A stretch of 64,000 nucleotides of DNA from Nocardia pseudobrasiliensis NBRC 108224 (GCF_001613105.1 NZ_BDBS01000010.1:1-64000); one strand, 5' to 3'. Counted from the first letter of the stretch, positions 41,112-52,667 are shown. The notes: generated by a model not told the origin, from the sequence alone. Program-made: numbers and translations.

Positions 41112-41437
41112 TCGCCGTCGTGGGCGCGGTTCGCCGCGCCCACGATCGCGTCCAGCAGTCCGGGAATCTCCCTGTCGACCTCTTCGGTGCGTAAGCGCGC
41201 GTAGGTGTGGCCGTCGGCGACGATGCGTTCGGTGATGCCCGCCTCGCGCAGGGTCTTGAGGTGATGGGTCGCGGTCGACTTGTTGATGGTGTCGTAGAGC
41301 AACCCGCAGCGCATCGGCTCCCCGGCATTGCTGAGCCGGCGCACCATTTCCAGGCGCACCGGATCCTGCAGTGCGCTCAGGACCGTCTGCACCGAGCCGA
41401 CCGGAAACGATTCGACGATCACGTGCGTATCCGTCAT
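41108..41437 (-). CDS. ArsR-family winged-helix repressor
   Basis: A 109-residue ArsR/SmtB-type regulator: VLSALQDPVRLEMVRRLSNA, then INKSTATHHLKTLREAGITE as recognition helix, and the wing RIVADGHTYARLRTEE. It lacks an obvious metal-binding Cys pair (only CGLL), so it probably senses something other than arsenite. It is divergent from an MFS exporter with a 92-bp gap holding a dyad, the usual layout for a repressor and its target. Confidence 0.88.
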   Translation of the reverse strand: MTDTHVIVESFPVGSVQTVLSALQDPVRLEMVRRLSNAGEPMRCGLLYDTINKSTATHHLKTLREAGITERIVADGHTYARLRTEEVDREIPGLLDAIVGAANRAHDGD

Positions 41438-41486
41438 GATCTACCTCACTACCGGTTTGATGGGAATCGAACCGGAATCGGGAGTG

Positions 41487-41506
41487 TTGAGTTCGATCAG
41501 AATCAA
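41487..41506. promoter_or_regulatory. Candidate ArsR operator
   Basis: TTGAGTTCGATCAGAATCAA is an imperfect dyad (14 of 20 positions symmetric, GATC at the centre) in the arsR/MFS divergent promoter. It lies 50 bp from arsR and 23 bp from the MFS start. ArsR-type operators are usually such AT-rich dyads. Confidence 0.45.
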
Positions 41507-41529
41507 ACTTACCTGATGGAGAGGGATCG

Positions 41530-42729
41530 ATGACAGCGACTGTGGCGGTTGCCCCCGCCGAGCGGGCGACCAAACCCTGGGCTTACGCACTGATCCTCGT
41601 CGCCAGCGGAGTGGCACTCGGTGTATCCGGCGTGCCCGCCCCGCTGTACGGCATCTACCAGAAGCAGTGGAATTTCACGCCGCTGACCACCACGCTCGTC
41701 TTCGCCGTATATGCCATCGCGGCGCTGGCCGCGGTCCTGGTGTCGGGCCGGATCTCCGACGCGGTGGGCCGCAAACCGGTGCTGCTGGGCGCATTCGCCA
41801 CCATGGTGCTCGGGCTGGTGGTGTTCCTGCTGGCCGACAATGTGGCGATGCTGCTGCTCGCGCGGGCGCTACACGGGATCGCGGTCGGCGCGACGGTGGT
41901 CGCGGGCGCGGCGGCGCTGTTGGATCTGCGGCCCAAGGGCGGCGCGCGGTCCGGGCAGCTGACCGGGGTGGCCTTCAATGTCGGTATGGCCGTGGCGATT
42001 CTGGGTTCGGCCCTGCTGGCGCAGTACGTACCGCATCCGCTGCGCACGCCCTATGTGGTGATCACGGTGCTGTGCCTGGCGATCGCCGCGGGCGTCATCG
42101 CGATGGAGGAGACGCACACCGCGCGGGTGGCCGGACCGATCCGGATCGCGAAACCGTCAGTGCCGCAGGAGATTCGGGCCGATTTCTGGTTCTCGGCGCT
42201 GGGTGTGATGGCGGCCTGGTCGGTGCTGGGCGTCCTACTGTCGCTGTATCCGTCGCTGGCGGCGGAGAAGACCGGGGTGCACAATCTGGTGTTCGGCGGC
42301 GCGGTGGTCGCCTCGACCGCCACCGCGGGGGCGTTGGCCCAGCTGTTCGCGACCGGAATTCCGGCGCGCCGGGCCGCCATCGCCGGTGACACCGGTATGG
42401 CGATCGCGCTGCTACTGACGATTCCCGCACTGGCGACCCACAATTGGATCGTCGTACTCGCGGCGGGTCTGCTGCTCGGCGGCACCTTCGGTCTGGGCTT
42501 CGGCGGTTCGCTGCGGCATCTTTCCAATGTCGTGCCGCAGCACAAGCGCGGGGAGACCATGTCGGCCTACTACCTGCTGGCCTATTCTGCGATGGCGCTG
42601 CCGACCGTACTCGCGGGCTGGGCGGCCACCACCTGGGGGATGGGGACGGTGTTCCCGTGGTTCGTCGTGGTGGTCGCGCTGGCGTGCCTGGCCGCGGCGG
42701 GTATCGGGGTGCGCGGCAGCCGCGCGTGA
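41530..42729 (+). CDS. MFS transporter, probable drug or metabolite exporter
   Basis: A 399-residue major facilitator protein with about 12 hydrophobic segments. The loop 2-3 motif is GRISDAVGRKPVLLG (motif A); LARALHGIAVGATVVAGAAA follows in helix 4-5 style, and the second half has ATGIPARRAAIAGDTGM. ATG at 41530 has GGAGAGGG upstream. Divergent ArsR regulator suggests an inducible efflux pump. Substrate cannot be deduced. Confidence 0.9.
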   Translation: MTATVAVAPAERATKPWAYALILVASGVALGVSGVPAPLYGIYQKQWNFTPLTTTLVFAVYAIAALAAVLVSGRISDAVGRKPVLLGAFATMVLGLVVFLLADNVAMLLLARALHGIAVGATVVAGAAALLDLRPKGGARSGQLTGVAFNVGMAVAILGSALLAQYVPHPLRTPYVVITVLCLAIAAGVIAMEETHTARVAGPIRIAKPSVPQEIRADFWFSALGVMAAWSVLGVLLSLYPSLAAEKTGVHNLVFGGAVVASTATAGALAQLFATGIPARRAAIAGDTGMAIALLLTIPALATHNWIVVLAAGLLLGGTFGLGFGGSLRHLSNVVPQHKRGETMSAYYLLAYSAMALPTVLAGWAATTWGMGTVFPWFVVVVALACLAAAGIGVRGSRA

Positions 42730-42799
42730 ACGATCTTGGCGGGCAACGCAACTGCTGGTCGGACTGCGGACCGGCTATCATGCTGGCTACGATGCCGCT

Positions 42800-44323
42800 A
42801 TGTGGTTGCGGGGGAGGTTCGGCGCCCGGCTGAGCCGGAGGGTGCGGCGCTCGGCGCTGCTGGTGTCGGTGGTGTTCGCGGTGGTCGTCGGTCTGGCGAT
42901 CGCGGCACTCGCCTGGTGGTTGCTGTGGTGGTTGCTCGGCGCCAAGGCCGAGACGCCGAATCAGCTGGATCTCACCAAGATCGCGCTGTCGGTGGCCGCC
43001 GGGGTCGGCGGCGCGGTCGCCCTCGTGGTGGCCTATCGTCGGCAACGCGATTCCGAGCGCAGCCGCTTCGCCGAGCTGTTCGGCGCGGCGGCAAAGCAAT
43101 TGGGCGATCCGGATGTGGCGGTGCGGATCGCGGGTGTCTACGCCATGGCGGGGGTCGCCGACGAATTCGAGGCCGGGAGTCGGCGACAGCAGTGCATCGA
43201 CGTGCTGTGCGGATATCTGCGACTGCCCTATGAACCGGAGGCCGGTGCGAATCATCTGGTCAGCCGAACCGAGACGCGCGAGGGTGAGGCGAAGGTCGAA
43301 CTGCGCTACCAATTCCGGCAGAACGACCGGGAGGTGCGGCGGGCGATCGTCGACGTCATCGTGGCGCATGTGCGGCCCTCGGCCGAGATCTCGTGGTCGG
43401 ATCTGGATTTCGACTTCGCGGGGGCGATGTTGGAGGACGCCGACTTCCGATATGCCGTATTCGCCGGGGAGCGAACGTATTTCGCGCGGGCGGTGTTCAC
43501 CGGATCGCGCGCGACCACCTTCGAGTACGCGCGGTTCATCGGGCGCTACATCTCGTTCCGCTATGCGGAGTTCCGGGGCGATCGGACCCTGTTCTCACAG
43601 GCCGAATTCGCGGCGAAGGAGGCCGCGCAGTCCGAGCGGCGAGGCAGCGGGGTGCAATTCGAGGGGGCACGGTTCCGGTCGAATGTCGCATTCACCCGAA
43701 CCGTCTTCCGCGGCCCACAGCTCAGTTTCCGCGGCGCGAGTTTCGAGGCCATGGCCTCCTTCGACGAGGCACGACTGCTCACCGAGTCCAACGACTTCTA
43801 CGCGGCCACCTTCTCCGAACTCACCTCCTTCACCGCGGCCAGGTTCCACGGCGCGCGGACCTCATTTCTGAAGACCACCTTCGACGGACCGCGGGTGCTG
43901 TTCAACGACGCCGAATTCGCCGGTGCGGCCAATGAATTCATCGGCACCCGATTCGAGGCGGGGGTCACCCGCTTCGACAACGCGCGCTTCGGTACGCGTT
44001 ATCGCTGGCGTCAGGGTCCGCCCGTGCAGACGGCCTTCACCGATGCCGAATTCCACAACACGGTCTCCTTCGACGACGCCGTTCTGGGTGGGCGGGCGGT
44101 GACCTTCGGTGGGGCCGACTTCTTCGGCGAGATCTCCTTCCGCCGCACCAAATTCACCGCCGGTGAGATCGACTTCGCCAAGCCGCAGGCGTGGGTGGGC
44201 GCCAGCTTCTTCTGGGATCCGGATCCCCGGCTCAAACCGGCCAACGTCAAACCGGATCCCTGGCCCCCCGTACCGGCCGCGCCCCCGCCCGCCGAGGCGG
44301 ACGAGGGCGCGGAACAGGATTGA
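42800..44323 (+). CDS. Pentapeptide-repeat membrane protein
   Basis: A 507-residue protein. Two hydrophobic segments near the N-terminus (LLVSVVFAVVVGLAIAALAW and IALSVAAGVGGAVALVVAY) are followed by a conserved actinobacterial segment (RQRDSERSRFAELFGAAAKQ ... RIAGVYAMAGVADE). From about residue 215 it contains degenerate pentapeptide repeats (ADFRYAVF, ARFIGRYISFRYAEF, TFSELTSFTAARF, AEFHNTVSF), which fold as a right-handed beta-helix. The tail is Pro-rich and acidic. I chose ATG 42800 because it starts just before the first membrane segment. Function unknown. It faces the F0 operon with a 4-bp gap. Confidence 0.88.
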   Translation: MWLRGRFGARLSRRVRRSALLVSVVFAVVVGLAIAALAWWLLWWLLGAKAETPNQLDLTKIALSVAAGVGGAVALVVAYRRQRDSERSRFAELFGAAAKQLGDPDVAVRIAGVYAMAGVADEFEAGSRRQQCIDVLCGYLRLPYEPEAGANHLVSRTETREGEAKVELRYQFRQNDREVRRAIVDVIVAHVRPSAEISWSDLDFDFAGAMLEDADFRYAVFAGERTYFARAVFTGSRATTFEYARFIGRYISFRYAEFRGDRTLFSQAEFAAKEAAQSERRGSGVQFEGARFRSNVAFTRTVFRGPQLSFRGASFEAMASFDEARLLTESNDFYAATFSELTSFTAARFHGARTSFLKTTFDGPRVLFNDAEFAGAANEFIGTRFEAGVTRFDNARFGTRYRWRQGPPVQTAFTDAEFHNTVSFDDAVLGGRAVTFGGADFFGEISFRRTKFTAGEIDFAKPQAWVGASFFWDPDPRLKPANVKPDPWPPVPAAPPPAEADEGAEQD

Positions 44324-44327
44324 CGAT

Positions 44328-44846
44328 CTAGCGCGTCGCCGCCGCCAATTCCGCCAGGAAGCGATCGATACTGTCGGACTTGGCCTTCGGCGAGTCGAGG
44401 CGGTCGCGCACCACGGCCTCGGCCCGATCGAGTACCGCGGCGGTGAGGTCGTGCCCGAGGTCCTCGCGCACCTGCCGCCGCAATTGCGCGACCCGGGCCA
44501 TACCGTGCCTGCGCACCCGATCGACCTCGGCGGCCGCGGTTTCGCGGACCTGCGCCACGATGCGTTCGGCATCCGCGCGCGCCTCGCGGTGGATATCGGC
44601 CACCTCGGCGCGGGCGGTGGCGGCCGCCTCGGCGAAGGCCCGCTCGGCGGCGGCCAGTCGATCCGATGCCTGCGCGCTCTCGGTCAACTGCCCGTGAATC
44701 GTGCGCTGTGCCCGTGTCATCGTCGCCCGCAGCGGCGGCATCACCCATTTGACGAGTGCGCCGACGATGACGGCGAAGCCGATGAGCTGACTCAGGAATA
44801 CCGGCCAGTTCCAGGCGATGTCGTAGATACCGTCGCGCTCGTTCAC
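44328..44846 (-). CDS. F0 ATP synthase b-prime-like subunit, equivalent to the b part of a b-delta fusion
   Basis: A 172-residue protein with one N-terminal membrane helix (FLSQLIGFAVIVGALVKWV) and a long charged coiled-coil stalk rich in Ala, Arg and Glu. It resembles the first about 165 residues of mycobacterial AtpH, where a b-type domain is fused to delta. The match includes QLIGFAVIV and the end of the stalk, DRFLAELAA, where mycobacterial AtpH continues into delta. Here the protein stops a few residues later, so delta is absent. It is last in the operon, overlaps the b gene (ATGA), and no F1 gene follows. Confidence 0.85.
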   Translation of the reverse strand: MNERDGIYDIAWNWPVFLSQLIGFAVIVGALVKWVMPPLRATMTRAQRTIHGQLTESAQASDRLAAAERAFAEAAATARAEVADIHREARADAERIVAQVRETAAAEVDRVRRHGMARVAQLRRQVREDLGHDLTAAVLDRAEAVVRDRLDSPKAKSDSIDRFLAELAAATR

Positions 44847-45283
44847 CTGCCGCTGCCTCCGATCACTCGATCCGCCAATGCGCGGGCCAAGGGGTCGATC
44901 CGGTCGCGCAGCCGCGCCGCGGTGCGGTCGGCGTGCGTGCGCAGTTCGATCCCGGCCTCGGCCACCATCTTGTCGGATCGCTCCCGGGCCTGCTCACGCG
45001 CGGCCAGCAGAATCGCCCGGCCCTCGGTCCGGGCCCGATCGCGCAGCCGCGCCGCCTCGGCGCGGGCCTCGGTGACCGAGGACCGATATCGGTCCTCGGC
45101 CGCGGCGAAGATCTGCCTGGCCCGGTCCGCGTCGGCGGCTGTCTTCGCCACGCGCGCTTCGCGTTCGGTCAGCACCGCCCGGATCGGCGGCACCACGAAC
45201 AGTCGGATGACCGCCAGCGTGAACAGGAAGATCGATAATTCGACGAAAAAGGTGGCGTCGGGAATCAGGAAGTTCTGCTCCAT
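44843..45283 (-). CDS. atpF: F0 ATP synthase subunit b
   Basis: A 146-residue b subunit: short N-terminus NFLIPDATFF, one membrane helix (VELSIFLFTLAVIRLFVV), then the PPIRAVLTEREARVAKTAAD hinge and a charged alpha-helical stalk. This is the actinobacterial AtpF layout (FLIPNGTFF in mycobacteria, as I recall). ATG 45283 lies 4 bp after the c-subunit stop. It would form the peripheral stalk with the downstream b-prime-like protein, but no delta subunit is encoded here to fix it to F1. Confidence 0.9.
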   Translation of the reverse strand: MEQNFLIPDATFFVELSIFLFTLAVIRLFVVPPIRAVLTEREARVAKTAADADRARQIFAAAEDRYRSSVTEARAEAARLRDRARTEGRAILLAAREQARERSDKMVAEAGIELRTHADRTAARLRDRIDPLARALADRVIGGSGR

Positions 45284-45287
45284 GGCG

Positions 45288-46274
<987 letters not shown>

Positions 46275-46278
<4 letters not shown>

Positions 46279-46637
46279 CGCGCACCGCGCAGGACCGGTA
46301 TCGCGACCCGCAGCGCGGCCAGCAGCTGAAAGGCCGCCAGTCCGAACAGGATCGCGAATCCGTCGGGGCGCGCCGCTACGGCGACGATCAGTGCGAGCAC
46401 GGTGATCCCGAGCAGCCGCAGCCCCGCGCTCGCGGCCAGCAGTTGCCTGCCCGATTCGATATTTCCGGCGATCCGCGCCGCCGCGACCTCGGTGAGCCAG
46501 GCGTTGAGCCAGCCCAATCCCATTCCAGTGCAAAGGAATACACCCGATAGGAGCCGATCCACCAGCCCGGCGATCGCGAGAATCAGGATTCCCGCCGCGG
46601 CGGCCATGATGGGACGGCGGTCTCCGTTGACCGTCAT
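46275..46637 (-). CDS. atpI: AtpI-like ATP synthase assembly protein
   Basis: A 120-residue membrane protein with four hydrophobic segments: [55 protein letters not shown] and [16 protein letters not shown]. Position and size fit AtpI, which in other bacteria helps assemble the c-ring. The GLGWLN motif resembles that of mycobacterial Rv1303-type proteins. ATG 46637 has GGGAGGGTAG upstream. First gene of the five-gene F0 operon, with two dyads upstream. Confidence 0.8.
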
Positions 46638-46665
46638 CTACCCTCCCGTAGTGAACTTGTGACGA

Positions 46666-46726
46666 TGTGTAGTGGAGCTACTACACAGGGCCACGCCTTC
46701 AGTATTGCTTACTACAGTCGGTAGTA
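46666..46726 (-). promoter_or_regulatory. Two TACTAC/GTAGTA-type dyads upstream of the F0 operon
   Basis: Dyad 1: TGTGTAGT (46666-46673) and ACTACACA (46680-46687), 6 bp apart. Dyad 2: TACTAC (46710-46715) and GTAGTA (46721-46726), 5 bp apart. They lie 29-90 bp upstream of atpI. TACTACA/TGTAGTA half-sites resemble BlaI/MecI-type operators. As I recall, M. tuberculosis BlaI (Rv1846c) has been reported to control ATP synthase genes. No blaI gene is in this window. Confidence 0.55.
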
Positions 46727-46822
46727 CAAGGGTTCCGGACAAATCGGACATTAGAATGTGTTGCCTCGCCGAGGTATCCGCCTTCCGGCGTGGTCGCGCC
46801 CCGGCGCGCTAGCCTTCCCGGC

Positions 46823-47044
46823 GTGACGACCGAAGAACCACCGCTCGTCCTCGTCCGCGACGAGCCCGCGGCGATCTCGGCCCGAGCGAGCCTGTTCGAG
46901 GCCATCGCCCAGGAGGCCGGGGCGGTCGCGGACCTACAGCCCGGCAATGCCGCCGGTGCGTTGGCCGAGCTGGCCCGCGCCTACGCCCTCATCGCGTCCA
47001 CCGAGGTCACCACCACGGCCGGGCTGACCGCGCGTTCCTCGTAG
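46823..47044 (+). CDS. Hypothetical 73-residue helical protein
   Basis: A small ORF from GTG 46823: VTTEEPPLVLVRDEPAAISA, then RASLFEAIAQEAGAVADLQP, and NAAGALAELARAYALIASTE. It is Ala/Glu-rich, mostly helical and has no membrane segment. GC-rich third positions support coding. There is no strong ribosome site (TTCCCGGC before GTG), so translation may be leaderless. It is divergent from the F0 operon and 39 bp before the alcohol dehydrogenase. No family recognised. Confidence 0.55.
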   Translation: MTTEEPPLVLVRDEPAAISARASLFEAIAQEAGAVADLQPGNAAGALAELARAYALIASTEVTTTAGLTARSS

Positions 47045-47083
47045 TGGGTGACCGGCCCGATCGCGCGAGGTAGCGTCGCGGGC

Positions 47084-49492
<2,409 letters not shown>

Positions 49493-49535
49493 CGCGCCGA
49501 CGTTTCGATCCGTCGTCCTTGGCTACAGTCGGACA

Positions 49536-50888
49536 ATGAGCATCGAATGTTCGAGCGTCGTCGCGGCACCTCGGGCCGAGGTGTTCGACTGGTTCGCCCG
49601 ACCCGGGGCGTTTCGACGATTGGCCCCGCCGTGGCAGCCGGTCGATATCGCCGCCGAGTCCGAATCGCTCGCCGACGGGCGCGCGGTGCTGCGGCTGCCG
49701 GGCGGGCTGAAATGGGTGGCCCGCCACGACGCCGAGGCCTACGACCCGCCGCATCGCTTCGTCGACCGGATCGCCGTGGACGGCCTGGCCTCCGTGCCGA
49801 TCGGGCGGTTGATGCGATGGCGGCACACCCACGAATTCGAGGCGGTCGACGACGGGCACACCCGGGTGATCGATCGGGTCGACACGCCGATCCCGGCGGC
49901 TGCCCTGCGCCCGATGTTCGACTATCGCTACCGCCAGCTCGCCGACGACCTGGCCGCGCACGCGCGCGCCGCGGCCCGTGGATTCGGGCCCGCCACGATC
50001 GCCGTCACCGGGGCCTCGGGCCTCGTCGGGTCGGCGCTGACCGCCTTCCTCGGCACCGGCGGCCATACGGTGATCCGCCTGGTCCGTCACGCGCCGGCGA
50101 AATCCGATGAGCGGCAATGGAATCCGGACGATCCGGCACCGGATCTGCTGGACGGCGTCGACGCGGTGATCCATCTGGCGGGCGCGTCGATCGCCGGGCG
50201 ATTCACCGATGCGCACAAGCGCGCCATCGCCGACAGCCGGATCGGGCCCACCCGCGCCCTGGCCGAGCGCGCCGCCGCCGCGGGCGTCGCCACCTTCGTC
50301 TCCGCCTCCGCGATCGGCTATTACGGTGCTGATCGTGGGGATGAGGTGCTCGATGAAAGCGCCTCGCGCGGTACGGGTTTCCTCGCCGACGTGGTCACCG
50401 ACTGGGAGGCGGCATGCGCCCCGGCCGAGGCGGGTGGGGTGCGGGTGGTGCGGGTGCGCACCGGCCTGGTGCAATCGCCGAGCGGCGGCACCCTGCGGCT
50501 GCTGCGGCCGCTGTTCGCCGCCGGACTCGGCGGCCGCATCGGCGACGGGCGGCAGTGGCAGTCATGGATCGGGATCGACGACCTGATCGACATCCACCAT
50601 CGCGCGCTGTGGGACGCAGAGTTGTCCGGACCTGTGAATGCCGTTGCGCCGCAGCCGGTTCGCAACAGCGAATACACCCGGGTCCTAGCCCGGGTGCTGC
50701 ATCGGCCCGCACTGCTGCCGGTGCCGAAATTCGGTCCCGCGCTCATCCTGGGCGGTGAGGGCGTCGACGAACTCGCCGCCGCGAGTCAGCGGGTCGCGCC
50801 CGCACGGCTGGCCGCTGCCGGACACCACTTCCGCGACGCGGATCTGGAGTCGGCGCTGCGGCATGTACTCGGCCGGACCGGCGGATAG
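49536..50888 (+). CDS. SRPBCC domain fused to TIGR01777-type NAD-dependent epimerase (SDR39U1)
   Basis: A 450-residue two-domain protein. Residues about 1-145 form an SRPBCC/START-like lipid-binding domain (SSVVAAPRAEVFDWFARPGA ... HTHEFEAVDDGHTRVID). Residues about 150-450 are an SDR epimerase of the SDR39U1/YfcH type, with AVTGASGLVGSALTAFLG, IHLAGASIAGRF, SASAIGYYGAD with the catalytic Tyr, and a C-terminal DUF1731 part. The fusion is common in actinobacteria. It converges on the MerR/B12 regulator. SDR39U1, lipocalin and photolyase genes often travel together in light-induced clusters. Confidence 0.88.
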   Translation: MSIECSSVVAAPRAEVFDWFARPGAFRRLAPPWQPVDIAAESESLADGRAVLRLPGGLKWVARHDAEAYDPPHRFVDRIAVDGLASVPIGRLMRWRHTHEFEAVDDGHTRVIDRVDTPIPAAALRPMFDYRYRQLADDLAAHARAAARGFGPATIAVTGASGLVGSALTAFLGTGGHTVIRLVRHAPAKSDERQWNPDDPAPDLLDGVDAVIHLAGASIAGRFTDAHKRAIADSRIGPTRALAERAAAAGVATFVSASAIGYYGADRGDEVLDESASRGTGFLADVVTDWEAACAPAEAGGVRVVRVRTGLVQSPSGGTLRLLRPLFAAGLGGRIGDGRQWQSWIGIDDLIDIHHRALWDAELSGPVNAVAPQPVRNSEYTRVLARVLHRPALLPVPKFGPALILGGEGVDELAAASQRVAPARLAAAGHHFRDADLESALRHVLGRTGG

Positions 50889-50912
50889 TGATGCGCATCG
50901 ACTGCGCATCGT

Positions 50913-51755
50913 TCAGCTCAACGCGTCGACCGCGGCTTCGAGACTGGCGATGTGGCGCACCTCACCGGGCAGCAGCGTCGTCGACCAGCCCGGACCGCCG
51001 ACCAGCACCCGCGCGCCCGCCGCGAGACAGGCCGATACCGTCGTGGCCAGGGCGGTGGATTCGTGATTGGACCACAGCAGGATCGCGGGCCGCGCATTGT
51101 GCCGGGACAGGGTGTCGGTGAGGGCGGTCGCGGGCACGTCGGCGCCGAGCATCAGGGCGGGTGTGTCGCGTTCGGCCAGGGCCGCGCGCAGTACCTCGAG
51201 GGGTAGTGCGTGATGTTCGCCGCTGGTGCAGGCCAGCACGGCCGACGGCGGTTCCGTCGACACCGGCGGCGGCGCGACGCGTTGCAGCACCGCGGTGATG
51301 CACCAGGACAGCAGGTGCTCCACATCGACACAGCCGACGCCGCTGTCCTGTTCGGCCACGAGTTCGGCAAAGGCGGGGCGGCACAGATCGTTCCAGGTGT
51401 CGGCCACCCCGAATTCGCCGAAATGCTTGTACAGCAGGCTCGTAACCGTCGAGGTGTCCAGGGCGAAGGCCGCGCGCAGCAGCGCCGCGCGATCGCCGAA
51501 GGCGACCAGCGGTCCGCGCACGGCCTCGGCCGCACCCGCGGGGCTGGATCCGGCGCGAATGAGGGCCAGCATGCGTTCGAGCGTGGCGATATCGGCCTCG
51601 GTGTAGAGCCGATGCTTGCCCCGGCGATGCTGGGACGGCCCGATTCGATAGCGCTGATTCCAACTGCGCAGCGTGGCCGTCGGGATACCGAGCCGGTCCG
51701 CGACCGCGCGCACGGTGTATCCCGCGACGACATCGGAAACCGGACCGGCGGACAT
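50913..51755 (-). CDS. MerR-family regulator with C-terminal B12-binding domain (CarH/LitR-like)
   Basis: A 280-residue regulator. The N-terminal MerR HTH reads YTVRAVADRLGIPTATLRSW then NQRYRIGPSQHRRGKHRLYT. A helical B12-cap region follows (FAELVAEQDSGVGCVDVEHL). The Rossmann-like B12 domain has LACTSGEHHALPLEVLRAAL, with the CarH-type GExH motif, and LGADVPATALTDTL. CarH/LitR bind adenosylcobalamin, repress in the dark and release DNA in light. ATG 51755 has no close upstream homology. It is divergent from the lipocalin-photolyase pair, the classical LitR target arrangement. Confidence 0.88.
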   Translation of the reverse strand: MSAGPVSDVVAGYTVRAVADRLGIPTATLRSWNQRYRIGPSQHRRGKHRLYTEADIATLERMLALIRAGSSPAGAAEAVRGPLVAFGDRAALLRAAFALDTSTVTSLLYKHFGEFGVADTWNDLCRPAFAELVAEQDSGVGCVDVEHLLSWCITAVLQRVAPPPVSTEPPSAVLACTSGEHHALPLEVLRAALAERDTPALMLGADVPATALTDTLSRHNARPAILLWSNHESTALATTVSACLAAGARVLVGGPGWSTTLLPGEVRHIASLEAAVDALS

Positions 51756-51828
51756 GGGCTCATTCTGCCTGTTTCGACACGCCGTTATCGACTGGGTTCG
51801 GCACCCAGCGAGTCGACGTTTCCTGGGA

Positions 51829-51861
51829 GTTGCATCGATTATGCATCGATGTGCGTAAGAT
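51829..51861. promoter_or_regulatory. Three contiguous 11-bp direct repeats, predicted CarH/LitR operator
   Basis: GTTGCATCGAT (51829-51839), TATGCATCGAT (51840-51850) and GTGCGTAAGAT (51851-51861) follow each other without a gap. Units 1 and 2 share TGCATCGAT exactly; unit 3 is weaker. The last unit holds a possible -10 element (TAAGAT, 51856-51861) for the lipocalin gene. Thermus CarH also binds three 11-bp direct repeats overlapping the promoter. Confidence 0.65.
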
Positions 51862-51890
51862 GGGGGAGTATCGACAACGAAGGAGTTCCA

Positions 51891-52493
51891 GTGCTCTCGC
51901 TTCGCTCGACTCGTATCTCCCGCATCCTCGCCGCGGCGACGCTGCTCGTGGCCGCGCCCGCGCTGGCGGCGGCCACCGCGACGGCCGCGCCACCCGCACC
52001 GGTCCCGCAGCTGGATCTCGCCCGCTATCTCGGTGTCTGGCATCAGCTGGCGGCCGTGCCGCAGTATTTCAATCTGGTCTGCGCCCGCGACACCCGCGCC
52101 GAATACGCGCTCGACGCCCAGGGCAATGTCTCGGTGCACAACACCTGCACCACGTGGGCGGGGACGCCCAACGAGATTCGCGGCACGGCCACGGTCAACG
52201 ACACGGCCACCGGCGCGCAACTGCACGTCAGCTTCCCGGGCGTACCCACGCAGGAGGCGCTGAGCGGCCCGACCAACTACATCGTGACCGCGCTCGGCCC
52301 GGACTATTCGTGGGCCCTGGTCACCGATCCGGGCCGGATCTCCGGCTTCGTCCTGTCCCGCACGCCGCAATTGGCCGCGACCGAATGGCGGGCCGTGCGC
52401 GACGCGATCGCCGCGGCCGGTGAGAACCCCTGCCTGTATCTGACCTCACCCACCTCGGGCGGAACCGACGCCATCGCGCCGCTGTGTGTCTGA
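51891..52493 (+). CDS. Secreted lipocalin (Blc-like)
   Basis: A 200-residue lipocalin. Residues 1-33 form a signal peptide (basic STRISR, hydrophobic ILAAATLLVAAPALAAATAT, then AAPPAP). The lipocalin hallmark lies in RYLGVWHQLAAVPQYF, followed by beta strands GNVSVHNTCTTW and NYIVTALGPDYSWALVTDP. Two Cys pairs may form disulfides outside the cell. Bacterial lipocalins bind fatty acids or lysophospholipids. GTG 51891 has GAAGGAG upstream. Its 3' end overlaps the first unit of a hairpin repeat. It is first in a likely light-induced unit with photolyase. Confidence 0.9.
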   Translation: MLSLRSTRISRILAAATLLVAAPALAAATATAAPPAPVPQLDLARYLGVWHQLAAVPQYFNLVCARDTRAEYALDAQGNVSVHNTCTTWAGTPNEIRGTATVNDTATGAQLHVSFPGVPTQEALSGPTNYIVTALGPDYSWALVTDPGRISGFVLSRTPQLAATEWRAVRDAIAAAGENPCLYLTSPTSGGTDAIAPLCV

Positions 52494-52546
52494 GCGGCTG
52501 GCCGCTGTGTGTCTGAGCGGCTGCGCCGCTGTGCGCCTGAGCGGCT
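52479..52546. repeat. Three tandem hairpin-forming 22-bp repeats
   Basis: CCGCTGTGTGTCTGAGCGGC-type units begin at 52479, 52502 and 52526 (period 23-24 bp). Each can form a small stem (GCCGCT with AGCGGC). Unit 1 covers the last codons and stop of the lipocalin gene; the others are intergenic. They could stabilise the lipocalin mRNA end. Confidence 0.7.
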
Positions 52547-52555
52547 TTCCACGAC

Positions 52556-52630
52556 GCGACGCCCGCGAGGGTCGCGCCGCCGGCGGGTCTGAGCCGCCGC
52601 GTCGGTCGGCGCGGCCCTCGTGGGCGTCGC
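52556..52630 (+). terminator. Large nested stem-loop between lipocalin and photolyase genes
   Basis: Arms 52556-52579 and 52607-52630 are 24 nt long and complementary at 22 positions, with the two others G-U pairs or mismatches. Inside them CGGCGG and CCGCCG form a second stem. There is no T-tract. It may terminate or attenuate transcription between the two genes or protect mRNA. It is the largest palindrome in the window. Confidence 0.6.
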
Positions 52631-52667
52631 CTCATCCCCGTACCCGAAACCCCTTGGAGCCGAACCG

